Positions 33,582 through 41,382 of a DNA stretch of 64,000 nucleotides are shown piece by piece; positions within the stretch are counted from its first letter, which is position 1; each line of letters opens with the position of its first letter. Under the pieces are notes generated by a model. It did not search any database. It had not been told where the DNA came from and saw nothing but the letters and a program-made list of their open reading frames with translations. A program made the position numbers and the translations under genes. Location of the stretch: positions 1,116,001 through 1,180,000 of the forward strand of contig NZ_CP082904.1 in assembly GCF_023517775.1 (NCBI RefSeq), given 5' to 3'. The stretch is from Mixta hanseatica. Lineage in GTDB: Bacteria > Pseudomonadota > Gammaproteobacteria > Enterobacterales > Enterobacteriaceae.

Positions 33582-34715
33582 TTAACGGCTTAACTGTTTC
33601 AGCAAGGGAAGCGCCTGCTTCATATGATCTTCACTGACCACGAACGCTTTTAGCTGTCCGGCGGCGTCCAGCCCTTTCGCCACGATGCCCGCTTTACTGA
33701 ACTGCATCTCCCAGTTCAGCTCCGCATTACCGGCATTACCAGCCAGGTGCAGCGGCAGATCCGGCGTTTTAACCCTGACCAGCATCGCCGGCAGGCTCAG
33801 GCTGGCGCTGTTGCCGGTCAGGTTTTTCGCCAGCGTCATCGCTGCCAACTGGGCCGGCTGCAGGTACGGCATCAGCTTGCCCTGAATCTCTGCACAGTCG
33901 CCCAGCGCAAAAATATCGGGATGCGACGTGGTTAGCCGATCGTCTACTACAATGCCGCGTCGCGTTGCCAGGCCAGCCTGCTGCGCCAGGGCGATATTCG
34001 GCCGCAGGCCAATAGCGCACACCGCCGCATCGCAGGTAAGCTGCTGACCGTTGCTTAGCGTGGCGACCAGCGTATCGTGATGGCACGCCAGCGAAGCCAG
34101 CTCGCAGTTAAAACGCATCTCTACGCCTGCTTGCAGTAGGCGATGTTGCAAACGGGCGCTGATTTCCGGCGGCATCAGCGCGGATAACAGGCCGCCGCTG
34201 CGATCGACTACCGTCACCTGTTTACCGGCGCGGTTAAGGTCCATCGCCAGTTCGGTGCCGATCAGCCCGCCGCCAAGCAGCAGCACGCGTTGCGCGCCCT
34301 GCAGGTTCTCTTCACACTGGCGATACTCCTGCTGGCTGTTCAGGGTATACATCAGCTCGCTGCCATTGATGGGCGGCACCAGCGCCTCGGCGCCGGTAGC
34401 CAGCACCAGCTTGCCGTAAGAGAAGTCGCCCGCCGTGGTCTCAATGCGGTGCGCGGCGGCGTCAATGCGCGTGACCCGTGTATGCGGATGCAGCATGACG
34501 TTGTTTTTCTCGGCATACTCGGCGGCGGTGACGCGGGTTAAATCATCGGCCCGCTGCGCCAGCGAGAAGACGTGGCTCAGTTCTGGCTTGTGGTACTCAT
34601 CGCAGCTGTCTGCTGCAATCAGGCGAATAGCCACCTCTTTATTCTGCTGACGCAGATTTTTAATCAGCTGGCGGGCGGCAAAGCCAGAGCCGATAATGAT
34701 AATTTCTGATGACAT
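33582..34715 (-). CDS. norW: NorV reductase (NADH:flavorubredoxin oxidoreductase)
   Basis: This 377-residue FAD protein transfers electrons from NADH to the rubredoxin domain of NorV. FAD motif IIIGSGFAARQLIKNLR lies at the N terminus, NAD motif VLLLGGGLIGTELAMDL in the middle, and VFALGDCAE is the second FAD-contact segment. The start at 34715 (MSSEIIIIGSGF) was chosen because it leaves only 4 bases to norV and matches the family start; the frame is open further upstream but overlaps norV. Cytoplasmic, part of the anaerobic NO detoxification system. Confidence 0.95.
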   Translation of the reverse strand: MSSEIIIIGSGFAARQLIKNLRQQNKEVAIRLIAADSCDEYHKPELSHVFSLAQRADDLTRVTAAEYAEKNNVMLHPHTRVTRIDAAAHRIETTAGDFSYGKLVLATGAEALVPPINGSELMYTLNSQQEYRQCEENLQGAQRVLLLGGGLIGTELAMDLNRAGKQVTVVDRSGGLLSALMPPEISARLQHRLLQAGVEMRFNCELASLACHHDTLVATLSNGQQLTCDAAVCAIGLRPNIALAQQAGLATRRGIVVDDRLTTSHPDIFALGDCAEIQGKLMPYLQPAQLAAMTLAKNLTGNSASLSLPAMLVRVKTPDLPLHLAGNAGNAELNWEMQFSKAGIVAKGLDAAGQLKAFVVSEDHMKQALPLLKQLSR

Positions 34716-34719
34716 GTTC

Positions 34720-36186
34720 TTAGCCCTCGTACGGGTCAAAAACGTCTTTGCCCATGCCGCATTCCGGGCAGAGGAAATCGTCCGGCACGTCAGCCCAGGC
34801 GGTGCCCGGCGCAACGTCCTGAGAATCTTCGCCGGTCGCCGGGTCATACACCCACAGGCAAACGCTACAGATCATTTTTTGTCCGGCATCGCCTGCGGCG
34901 GCGCTTTCCGGGGCGGCGCTAACCGCAACGTCCAGCGCGGCGGCAGGTTCATCCACCGGTTTTGGCTGTGCGGTTTTTTCCGGTAGCGGAGAAAGCGCCC
35001 ACTGGCGGGCAATGGTGCGGCCATGCTCGCGGCACGCTTCCAGCGCGTTGCCGTCCGGGCGCCATTTGGTTTTCAGGCTCAGCGACATCTCAAAGCCTGC
35101 GTCCTGTAGACGAGTAGAGAGACGATCCACCGCGCCGCCGCTCCAGCCGTGTGAGCCAAAGGCGCTGGCGTGTTTGTTGCGGAAGCGCAGGCCGGTCATC
35201 TCTTCCACCAAACCGGCGATTTTCGGCATCATCACGTTGTTCATGGTAGAGGTGCCCACCAGCACGCCTTTTGAGCGGAAAACGTTGGTCAGGATTTCGT
35301 TTTTGTCGCTGCGCGCCACGTTAAAGATTTTTACCGCTACGCGTGGGTCAACTTCGGTAATGCCCTGAGCAATGGCATCGGCCATCATGCGGGTATTGTT
35401 GGACATGGTGTCGTAGAAGATAGTGATGCGGTCTTCCTGATAATCTGCCGCCCATTTCAGGTAAAGCTCGACAATCTGCGTTGGGTTATCTCGCCATACC
35501 ACGCCGTGCGAGGTAGCGATCATGCTCACCGGCAGGTTAAAGCCGAGGATCTCATTAATTTTCGGCGTCACCAGGCGGCTGAACGGCGTCAGGATGTTGG
35601 CGTAGTAACGCTGGCACTGTTCGAACAGCTCTACCTGATCCACTTCGTCATTAAACAGATGTTCGTCGCAATAGTGCTGACCGAAAGCGTCGTTGCTGAA
35701 CAGCACCGCATCCTCAGTCAGGTAGGTCATCATGCTGTCCGGCCAGTGCAGCATCGGCGTTTCCACAAAGATCAGCTTTTTGCCGTTACCGATATCCAGC
35801 GTGTCGCCGGTTTTCACCACGTTAAAATTCCATTCCGGATGGTGATGATGGCCGTTAATCGAATCGATAGCGTTTTCGGTGCAGTAGATCGGCGTATTAG
35901 GAATCCGCGTCATCAGCTCGGTCAGCGCGCCGGCATGGTCCTCTTCCGCATGATTAATGATGATGTAATCGATCTTATCCAGATCGATCTCCTGCATCAG
36001 GTTCGTCACGAATTCACGGCTGAACTTATGGTCAACGGTATCGATCAGGACGTTTTTCTCTTCTTTGATCAGATAACTGTTATAGCTGCTGCCGCGCAGC
36101 GTTTTATATTCGGTCCCATGAAAATCCCGTACTTCCCAGTCACGTTGGCCTACCCAGGTAATATTATTTTTAACGTGAATGCTCAT
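34720..36186 (-). CDS. norV: Flavorubredoxin (NO reductase)
   Basis: This 488-residue enzyme reduces NO to N2O under anaerobic conditions. The metallo-beta-lactamase-like diiron domain shows the ligand motif [11 protein letters not shown] near residue 78 and later acidic/His ligands. The flavodoxin domain begins near residue 254 ([19 protein letters not shown]). The C-terminal rubredoxin has the two C-x2-C pairs [10 protein letters not shown] and CPECGMG. The Ala/Pro-rich linker before the rubredoxin domain is typical. Its promoter region carries a sigma-54 element and NorR boxes shared with divergent norR. Confidence 0.97.
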   Translation of the reverse strand: MSIHVKNNITWVGQRDWEVRDFHGTEYKTLRGSSYNSYLIKEEKNVLIDTVDHKFSREFVTNLMQEIDLDKIDYIIINHAEEDHAGALTELMTRIPNTPIYCTENAIDSINGHHHHPEWNFNVVKTGDTLDIGNGKKLIFVETPMLHWPDSMMTYLTEDAVLFSNDAFGQHYCDEHLFNDEVDQVELFEQCQRYYANILTPFSRLVTPKINEILGFNLPVSMIATSHGVVWRDNPTQIVELYLKWAADYQEDRITIFYDTMSNNTRMMADAIAQGITEVDPRVAVKIFNVARSDKNEILTNVFRSKGVLVGTSTMNNVMMPKIAGLVEEMTGLRFRNKHASAFGSHGWSGGAVDRLSTRLQDAGFEMSLSLKTKWRPDGNALEACREHGRTIARQWALSPLPEKTAQPKPVDEPAAALDVAVSAAPESAAAGDAGQKMICSVCLWVYDPATGEDSQDVAPGTAWADVPDDFLCPECGMGKDVFDPYEG

Positions 36187-36225
36187 TTTGATTCCTCAAC
36201 AGGTTCAGAAAGTTTCCTTTGCTAT

Positions 36226-36241
36226 TGCACAGGGCGTGCCA
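36226..36241 (-). promoter_or_regulatory. Sigma-54 promoter of norVW
   Basis: On the minus strand TGGCACGCCCTGTGCA matches TGGCAC-N5-TTGCA with one mismatch, 39 bp before the norV start. It is the expected NorR-activated promoter. Confidence 0.85.
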
Positions 36242-36284
36242 GTTTTTATTTTGTTGATTTTTAAAGAATTTAATTTTAATGGTT

Positions 36285-36348
36285 GTTAAAATGACAATTG
36301 AGGTTTATTGTTTTTTTGACAATGGCATTGTGGAAACGACAGCATGAC
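36285..36348. promoter_or_regulatory. NorR enhancer sites between norV and norR
   Basis: GT-N7-AC matches occur at 36285-36295 and 36310-36320, plus a one-mismatch site at 36338-36348 overlapping the norR start codon. Three sites are known at E. coli norV, and all three are required for full activation. The last site may also allow autorepression of norR. Confidence 0.8.
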
Positions 36349-37858
36349 AATCTCAGTTGAGGGTCTGGCCGCGCTGGCGGTAGAGATCCAGAACGGTCTT
36401 TCCCGCTCCGATCGCTTTAGCCGTATGATCGGCAGCATTCATCATCTGCTGCGGTGCGACGCCACCGCGCTGTTGCGCTATGAGGCGCAGCATTTTCGCC
36501 CGCTGGCCACCGCCGGGCTGGCGCCGGATGTGATGGGGCGGCGCTTCAAAATCGAGGCGCATCCGCGTCTGGAGGCGATCGCCCGCGCCGGAGACGTGGT
36601 GCGTTTTCCCGCCGACAGCGATTTGCCCGATCCCTACGATGGGCTGATCCCCGATCGGCATGAGCTGCACGTGCATGCCTGCGTAGGACTACCGCTGTTT
36701 TCCGGACAGGATCTGATCGGCGCGCTAACCCTGGACGGTATGAATGCCAGCCAGTTTGATGCGTACAGCGATGAAGAGCTGCGCGTGGTGGCAAGCCTGG
36801 TCGGCAGCGCGCTGAACAACGCGCTGCTGCTGGAGCAGCTGGAGCAGCCCGGCAATGCCTTTACCCTTAGCAACCAGCGCCAAAGCGACAGCAGCGAAAT
36901 GATTGGCGAGTCGCTGCCGATGCAGCAGCTGAAAAAAGAGATTGGCGTGGTGGCGCCGACCGATCTTAATGTACTGATCACCGGCGAAACCGGCGTCGGC
37001 AAAGAGCTGGTGGCGCAGGCGCTGCATCGCCAGTCGGCACGTGCGGCCAGCCCGCTGATTTATCTGAACTGCGCGGCTCTGCCGGAAACGGTGGCGGAAA
37101 GCGAGCTGTTCGGCCACGTGAAAGGAGCATTTACCGGCGCGGTACACGATCGTACCGGCAAGTTTGAAATGGCCGACAACGGCACGCTATTTCTCGATGA
37201 AATCGGCGAACTGCCGCTGACGCTGCAGGCGAAGCTGTTGCGGGTACTGCAATATGGCGATCTACAGCGCGTCGGCGAAGATCGGCATCTGAAAGTGGAT
37301 GTGCGCATTCTCGCCGCCACCAACCGCGACCTGCGCCAGGCGGTGGCGGACGGCAGCTTTCGCGCCGACCTTTATCATCGCCTCAGTGTGTTTCCACTAC
37401 AGGTGCCGGCGCTGCGCGAACGCGGCGAGGATATTATTTTACTGGCCGGTTACTTTTGTGAGAAATGCCGGGTGAAATTTGGCTTACAGCATATTGCACT
37501 GAGCGCGGCGGCGCGCAATATGCTCAGCGGCTACGGCTGGCCGGGCAATATCCGCGAGCTGGAGCATGCTATCTATCGCGCCACTATCGTCGCGCAGGCG
37601 GATGCGCGCAACGGCGATATACTGCTGATGCCGCAGCATTTTTCGCTGGATAACGCGGCAGAACTCACGGCAGAGGTACCGCCATTGGCCGAGGCGTTGC
37701 CGCAGCAAAACCTGCAGGACGCCACGCGCGATTTTCAGCGGCAGTATATTCTGCGTGCGCTGCAGGCCAGCGATAATAACTGGGCCGCCTGCGCCCGACG
37801 GTTGGAAATGGACGCGGGCAATCTGCATCGCCTGGCGCGGCGGCTGGCGCTGAAGTAA
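36344..37858 (+). CDS. norR: NO-responsive sigma-54 activator NorR
   Basis: The 504-residue regulator has an N-terminal GAF domain that binds NO at a non-haem iron (about residues 1-165), an AAA+ domain with Walker [17 protein letters not shown] and the sigma-54-contacting GAFTGA motif in [13 protein letters not shown], and a C-terminal Fis-type helix-turn-helix ([24 protein letters not shown]). Divergent from norVW, as in E. coli. Two NorR-type control regions are visible in this window, its own and that of yeaR. The gene is complete. Confidence 0.97.
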   Translation: MTISVEGLAALAVEIQNGLSRSDRFSRMIGSIHHLLRCDATALLRYEAQHFRPLATAGLAPDVMGRRFKIEAHPRLEAIARAGDVVRFPADSDLPDPYDGLIPDRHELHVHACVGLPLFSGQDLIGALTLDGMNASQFDAYSDEELRVVASLVGSALNNALLLEQLEQPGNAFTLSNQRQSDSSEMIGESLPMQQLKKEIGVVAPTDLNVLITGETGVGKELVAQALHRQSARAASPLIYLNCAALPETVAESELFGHVKGAFTGAVHDRTGKFEMADNGTLFLDEIGELPLTLQAKLLRVLQYGDLQRVGEDRHLKVDVRILAATNRDLRQAVADGSFRADLYHRLSVFPLQVPALRERGEDIILLAGYFCEKCRVKFGLQHIALSAAARNMLSGYGWPGNIRELEHAIYRATIVAQADARNGDILLMPQHFSLDNAAELTAEVPPLAEALPQQNLQDATRDFQRQYILRALQASDNNWAACARRLEMDAGNLHRLARRLALK

Positions 37859-37870
37859 CGCTGTTATGCG

Positions 37871-38075
37871 TATCGCGAGCCGCAAATCCAGCCGGAAGAA
37901 GCCTGGCGTAACGGCATCGCCCAGTGCAACAGCGGCTCGCCGAATGAGGTCTGGAGCTACGGTGAAGAGAACTGGGACGCAATATCAGGGCGGGCAGTGG
38001 CTGACGGTAGAAACGCCGCTGAGCGTGATTCCGGTGCTGGTGCGTGCCGAAGCTGACCCGGCGCTGCGCGCCTGA
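37871..38075 (+). pseudogene. Relic of a GH31 alpha-glucosidase-type gene
   Basis: Two short stretches in different frames recall GH31 hydrolases: first REPQIQPEEAWRNG followed by AQCNSGSPNEVWSYGEENW (37871-37976), then QYQGGQWLTVETPLSVIPVLV (37980-38042) and a stop. In intact GH31 proteins, the PNEVWS-GE segment and the GGQWLTV-PL-IPLF-R segment are far apart, so about 150 residues have been deleted and the frame shifted. It has no start codon and is dead. It follows norR with a 12-base gap. Confidence 0.6.
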
Positions 38076-38106
38076 TTGATCGTAACCCCTTGCCTGAGGA
38101 AGTAAA

Positions 38107-38171
38107 CCTCAGGTAACCAGCTTAGCGAGAAATGCGTCCTGCGCTTTATGTAAGGCATCCTCCTTCGAAAC
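38107..38171 (-). pseudogene. Decayed second copy of the SIR2 gene 3' end
   Basis: Over 65 bases without gaps this stretch matches 39588-39652, the 3' end of the SIR2-like gene, at 47 positions (about 72%). Translated, it reads VSKEDALHKAQDAFLAKLVT and a stop, against VSEEDDPRKALGEFLAELIA in the intact gene. Homology stops sharply on the upstream side. It lies on the other side of the Rpn-type gene, in the same orientation. Confidence 0.5.
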
Positions 38172-38476
38172 ACTTTTCGTACCATCAGGCTTAATCCATT
38201 TTTATTAGCGCGTCATTACCGCAAAAAATTTGCGGCAGATAAATTATGAGCTTTGACGGAGCGCCAGCGGAGGTAATTTATTTTTATTTAAAATAAGGCT
38301 AAAAAATAATAAATTAATAATTTTTTAATTACTGAGTTTTTAGCGTTAACTATTTTAAAGAGATTTAATAATCATAGTTAGTAATACGATGCGTTAATTT
38401 ATTTTTTCTGTGGTTAGGTTATATTTATTGCTCCGAATCGTACTGTCGCCAATAAATGAATTCAGGGAGGCTGACT
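38172..38476. other. AT-rich non-coding stretch before the Rpn-type gene
   Basis: No gene is visible. The sequence is strongly AT-rich from about 38270 to 38410 (runs of A/T such as TAAAAAATAATAAATTAATA), unlike its flanks. It probably contains the promoter of the coupled leader/Rpn unit, but I cannot mark one with confidence. Confidence 0.4.
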
Positions 38477-38515
38477 ATGAAGGACGCTATTTTTTATTTT
38501 CAAAGTACGTGCTGA
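38477..38515 (+). CDS. 12-codon leader peptide coupled to the Rpn-type gene
   Basis: A strong GGGAGG precedes an ATG that opens MKDAIFYFQSTC and a TGA. That TGA overlaps the next ATG by one base (TGATG). The downstream gene has no good ribosome site of its own, so its translation probably depends on reading of this leader. This arrangement would keep nuclease production low or conditional. Confidence 0.45.
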   Translation: MKDAIFYFQSTC

Positions 38516-39492
38516 TGAAGAAAAAAAGCCGAACCCCAACGCCCCATGATGCCACGTTCCGCCAGTTTCTGACGCAGCCGGATATCGCCCGGGATTTTAT
38601 GGAGCTTCACCTTCCGCAGGCGCTGCGCGCCATTTGCGATCTCAGTACGCTGAAACTGGAGTCCGGCTCGTTCGTTGAGGAGGATCTCCGTCAGTACTTC
38701 AGCGATGTGCTTTACAGCCTGAAGACCTCTGCGGGCGATGGCTATATCCATGTTCTGATCGAACATCAGTCGACCCCGGATAAACACATGGCGTTCAGAC
38801 TGATACGCTATGCCGTGGCGGCGATGCAGCGCCATATCGAGGCGGGCCATAAAAAGCTGCCGCTGGTGATACCCGTGCTGTTCTATACGGGCAAACGCAG
38901 TCCGTATCCTTATTCCACCAGGTGGCTGGATGAATTTGATGACCCGGAAGTGGCAGAGCAACTCTACGGGAGCGCTTTTCCGCTGGTTGACGTCACGGTT
39001 ATACCTGACGATGAGATTATGCATCATCGCGGTATGGCAGCCCTTACGCTGCTGCAAAAACATATTCATCAGCGTGACATCGCCACTCTGATGGATCGTC
39101 TGGCTATGCTGCTGATAGCCGGTTATCTTTCTTCACCGCAAGTCATGGTGCTGATACACTATCTACTACAGGCAGGTGAGTCAGCCGACGCCGAAGCCTT
39201 TGTTCGCGAACTGGCACAGCGTGTGCCACAACACGGAGACGCACTTATGACCATCGCACAACAGCTTGAACAGAAGGGCATTGAGAAGGGCATTGAAAAA
39301 GGCATCGAAAAAGGTATTGAGAAAGGTATTAAGAAGGGTATCCAACTGGGTGAACAGCGCGGCATTGAGAAGGGCCGTAATGAAGGAAAACTTGAGGTGG
39401 CACGCAGCCTGCTAAAAATGGGTATGTCTTGTGAGTCGATTCTGGAAGCGACAGGCCTGACCGAAGACGAACTGGCGCAGCTTCATCACTGA
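38515..39492 (+). CDS. Rpn-family recombination-promoting nuclease (PD-(D/E)XK)
   Basis: The 325-residue protein belongs to the Rpn/YhgA-like family (transposase_31-type). The N-terminal nuclease domain reads HDATFRQFLTQPDIARDFM, then SDVLYSLKTSAGDGYIHVLIEHQS, where the D...E-x-Q pattern gives the catalytic acidic residues, and LPLVIPVLFYTG follows. The C-terminal tail is a low-complexity helix of repeated KGIE units. Rpn proteins are Ca2+-stimulated DNA endonucleases that raise recombination, and have been tied to phage defence. The start at 38515 is coupled to an upstream 12-codon leader; a longer in-frame start at 38410 seems less likely. Confidence 0.85.
   Translation: MKKKSRTPTPHDATFRQFLTQPDIARDFMELHLPQALRAICDLSTLKLESGSFVEEDLRQYFSDVLYSLKTSAGDGYIHVLIEHQSTPDKHMAFRLIRYAVAAMQRHIEAGHKKLPLVIPVLFYTGKRSPYPYSTRWLDEFDDPEVAEQLYGSAFPLVDVTVIPDDEIMHHRGMAALTLLQKHIHQRDIATLMDRLAMLLIAGYLSSPQVMVLIHYLLQAGESADAEAFVRELAQRVPQHGDALMTIAQQLEQKGIEKGIEKGIEKGIEKGIKKGIQLGEQRGIEKGRNEGKLEVARSLLKMGMSCESILEATGLTEDELAQLHH
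39273..39350 (+). repeat. 12-bp tandem repeats encoding KGIE in the Rpn tail
   Basis: About five and a half units near AAGGGCATTGAG/AAAGGTATTGAG encode K-G-I-E repeats. Twelve-base units keep the frame, so slippage would change tail length without breaking the protein. Variable C-terminal repeats are typical of Rpn proteins. Confidence 0.7.
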
Positions 39493-39589
39493 TCTTTTCC
39501 GTTTTGTATAAAAGGAGCCATGCGCCGCTTCTTCAGCAGAAAGGGGCTTTTCTGCTGCTCTTTGTTTGCCACGGTGCTACCCTCTCTCC

Positions 39590-40384
39590 TCAGGCGATCA
39601 GCTCAGCAAGAAACTCACCCAGCGCTTTGCGCGGGTCATCCTCTTCCGAAACAATCATCTCAATGCCCCACTGGCCCAATACTTCTCGCGCCACCGGATT
39701 ATTACGATTGGTAAACAGATAAGAAGTGGGGCGGGCGGAGGCTAGCCCAGTACGGCCCCAGATTTTTGTCAGGCGATAAAACAGCAGGCGGATATTAAAG
39801 TCGCTGATGCTGTAACCGACAAACAGTACCGAATTGCCCATCACGTCGTGCGTCAGTTTAATATCCAGCGGCGAATCGAAATAGAGCCGCTCAAAATAAC
39901 TGCTTTCATCCAGCACAATAGAGGTATCGTCATCAAAATCGCCGTGTAGCTTAATAATATGACGGCGGTTTTCGGTAAGCGAAACCAGATCGGCGGCGTT
40001 CGCTACCTTGTAATAGGGCACCTTGTGCGCATCGTGCGCCATCTCCAGCCAGCGATCGTAGTTGGTGGTATAGATGCGCGAGAAGTGCCCCTGGGTGATC
40101 ATGGTATGGATTTCTGAGGAACGCACATCAATATCGGGGCGGTGCCATTCGCGGTCCATCCAGCTGCGCAGCGGGCCCAGCGATCCCTTTTTCTGTTTGT
40201 AGTATTCCGCCAGCGATAGATGCGTACCGTAGGTATTGAAAATTTTGGGATCGTAACCCAGTTCCTGAGCAAGATGGGCAATTAGCTCATGCCACTCCGG
40301 CAGCCCTAAATTGCGTGAAACGCCCGCCCCGGCGAATAAAATCAATTTACCGGTATCGTAGGCGCGTTTCAGTTCTGGTTTCAT
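39590..40384 (-). CDS. SIR2-like NADase, KomC-like effector candidate
   Basis: The 264-residue protein is a SIR2-domain protein of the defence type. Motifs in order: FAGAGVSRNLGLPEW (NAD-binding, residues about 17-31), TTNYD (106-110), KLHGD with catalytic H147 (145-149), and GYSISDFNIR (190-199). It has no zinc-ribbon, so it is an NAD+ hydrolase type rather than a deacetylase. Its ATG overlaps the stop of the HAM1-like gene by four bases, so the two form an operon. The pair resembles KomB-KomC of the Kongming anti-phage system, in which KomC destroys NAD+ when a modified nucleotide is sensed. The catalytic residues are intact. Kongming membership is inferred. Confidence 0.8.
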   Translation of the reverse strand: MKPELKRAYDTGKLILFAGAGVSRNLGLPEWHELIAHLAQELGYDPKIFNTYGTHLSLAEYYKQKKGSLGPLRSWMDREWHRPDIDVRSSEIHTMITQGHFSRIYTTNYDRWLEMAHDAHKVPYYKVANAADLVSLTENRRHIIKLHGDFDDDTSIVLDESSYFERLYFDSPLDIKLTHDVMGNSVLFVGYSISDFNIRLLFYRLTKIWGRTGLASARPTSYLFTNRNNPVAREVLGQWGIEMIVSEEDDPRKALGEFLAELIA

Positions 40385-40941
40385 GGCAGGCTCCTTGCGG
40401 TTTTCAAAAAGGCGGCAAAACGATCCAGCGCCAGCCGCCGCATCGAAATCTCATGCTTTAGCTCGCCCATTTCGGCGAAAGTTTGCGTATGGCCCTCCGG
40501 CACGAAGATACAGTCCCAGAGAAATTCACGCGGGCCTGCCGGTTCTGCAACGATCTTACCGCGAACCTCGCCGGAAAATTGATACATTTTGCGCCCGTCG
40601 CAGTAGCCCAGTACGGTTTTTGCCGTGGCGCTCTGGCTGTCCAGCGCATGCACCAACGCGGTAAAGCGATCGGCATCCAGTCGATGCCAGAAAATGCGCG
40701 TTAGCCCGGCGGGCAGGCCGTTCAGGCCGTCCAGATAAAGGCCGGTATGCTCAACAAACAGCGGGCGTCCAATCAGGGAGAAGGCTTTGGTCAGCTTGTC
40801 GCGCACCAACTCTACTTCATCTTCCGTTTGTATTTCCTCAATCCGACAGGCGACGGGCAGCACTTCTACGCCGATGGGCTCAAGGATTTTACGTACTTCG
40901 TCCAGCTTTAGCTCATTGCTGGAAAGAAACCGTATCTTCAT
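40381..40941 (-). CDS. HAM1-like nucleotide sensor, KomB-like
   Basis: The 186-residue protein has the HAM1/RdgB (noncanonical purine NTP pyrophosphatase) fold: SSNELKLDEVRKIL at the N terminus matches the nucleotide-binding T-x-N..K..E motif. The catalytic motif, DDSGL in E. coli RdgB, reads VEHTGL here, with the general-base Asp replaced by His (H65), and the base-recognition SHR reads SMR. These changes suggest it binds but may not hydrolyse its nucleotide, as expected of a sensor. The start at 40941 (MKIRFLSS) follows AGGTGA; an upstream in-frame ATG is unlikely. It is the first gene of the pair with the SIR2-like NADase. Confidence 0.75.
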   Translation of the reverse strand: MKIRFLSSNELKLDEVRKILEPIGVEVLPVACRIEEIQTEDEVELVRDKLTKAFSLIGRPLFVEHTGLYLDGLNGLPAGLTRIFWHRLDADRFTALVHALDSQSATAKTVLGYCDGRKMYQFSGEVRGKIVAEPAGPREFLWDCIFVPEGHTQTFAEMGELKHEISMRRLALDRFAAFLKTARSLP

Positions 40942-41061
40942 TGCTTCACCTAAATTTATTTCTGCCGGCATGGTTATGATTATGAGCGCAGGATAGCGCC
41001 GACCGGTGACAACCAGTGTAGACCAGATGGGGATAGGCAGGCAGCAGGGAAAAGCGGAGAG

Positions 41062-41086
41062 GGCATCGGGCAGGGCGCCCGATGCC
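41062..41086 (-). terminator. Hairpin downstream of the giant fusion gene
   Basis: GGCATCGGGC and GCCCGATGCC form a perfect 10-bp stem with a 5-base loop, 9 bases past the TAA that would end the full-length frame. It separates that gene from the HAM1/SIR2 pair. Confidence 0.55.
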
Positions 41087-41094
41087 GGTTACGT

Positions 41095-41382
41095 TTAGTA
41101 GCGCGTTTCCTGCGCTTTTAATGTACCTGCGCGCTCTTTAACAAACTCAGCCGCGCGCTTGCCCGCCAGGAAGGCGTGATCGGAATTGTAGTATTCCCAC
41201 TCGCTGTAGCGCCCTGACAGTAAAATATCCTGCTGCAATAGCCAGTCACGAATCAGCGCGATACTCGCCTTACGCGCATGATCGTATACGACATAGGCGT
41301 AAGGAATATCGACCTGATTGGCGGTCAGTATCGGGTCGTCGGCGTTGATCATACCCACCGCGATGCACTCCTGAATGCAGCG
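41095..41382 (-). pseudogene. C-terminal tail of the fusion protein, cut off by an in-frame amber
   Basis: After the TAG at 41383-41385 the same frame stays open for 95 codons: RCIQECIAVGMINADDPIL, then the conserved-looking segments ANQVDIPYAYVVYDHARK and SGRYSEWEYYNSDHAFLAGK near the end. The latter is the usual C-terminal FAD-contact region of UDP-galactopyranose-mutase-like proteins, so the full-length protein should include it. A GTG 8 codons downstream could restart translation, but a free 87-residue tail is unlikely to work. CAG to TAG is the simplest origin. Confidence 0.75.

Noticed and set aside
35506..36264. Open frame of about 250 codons opposite norV
   Set aside because: Explained by codon use of norV on the other strand; runs through the norV control region with no start signal.
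39273..39350. Possible CRISPR-like array
   Set aside because: The 12-base repeats are in-frame KGIE codons of the Rpn-type gene with no spacers.
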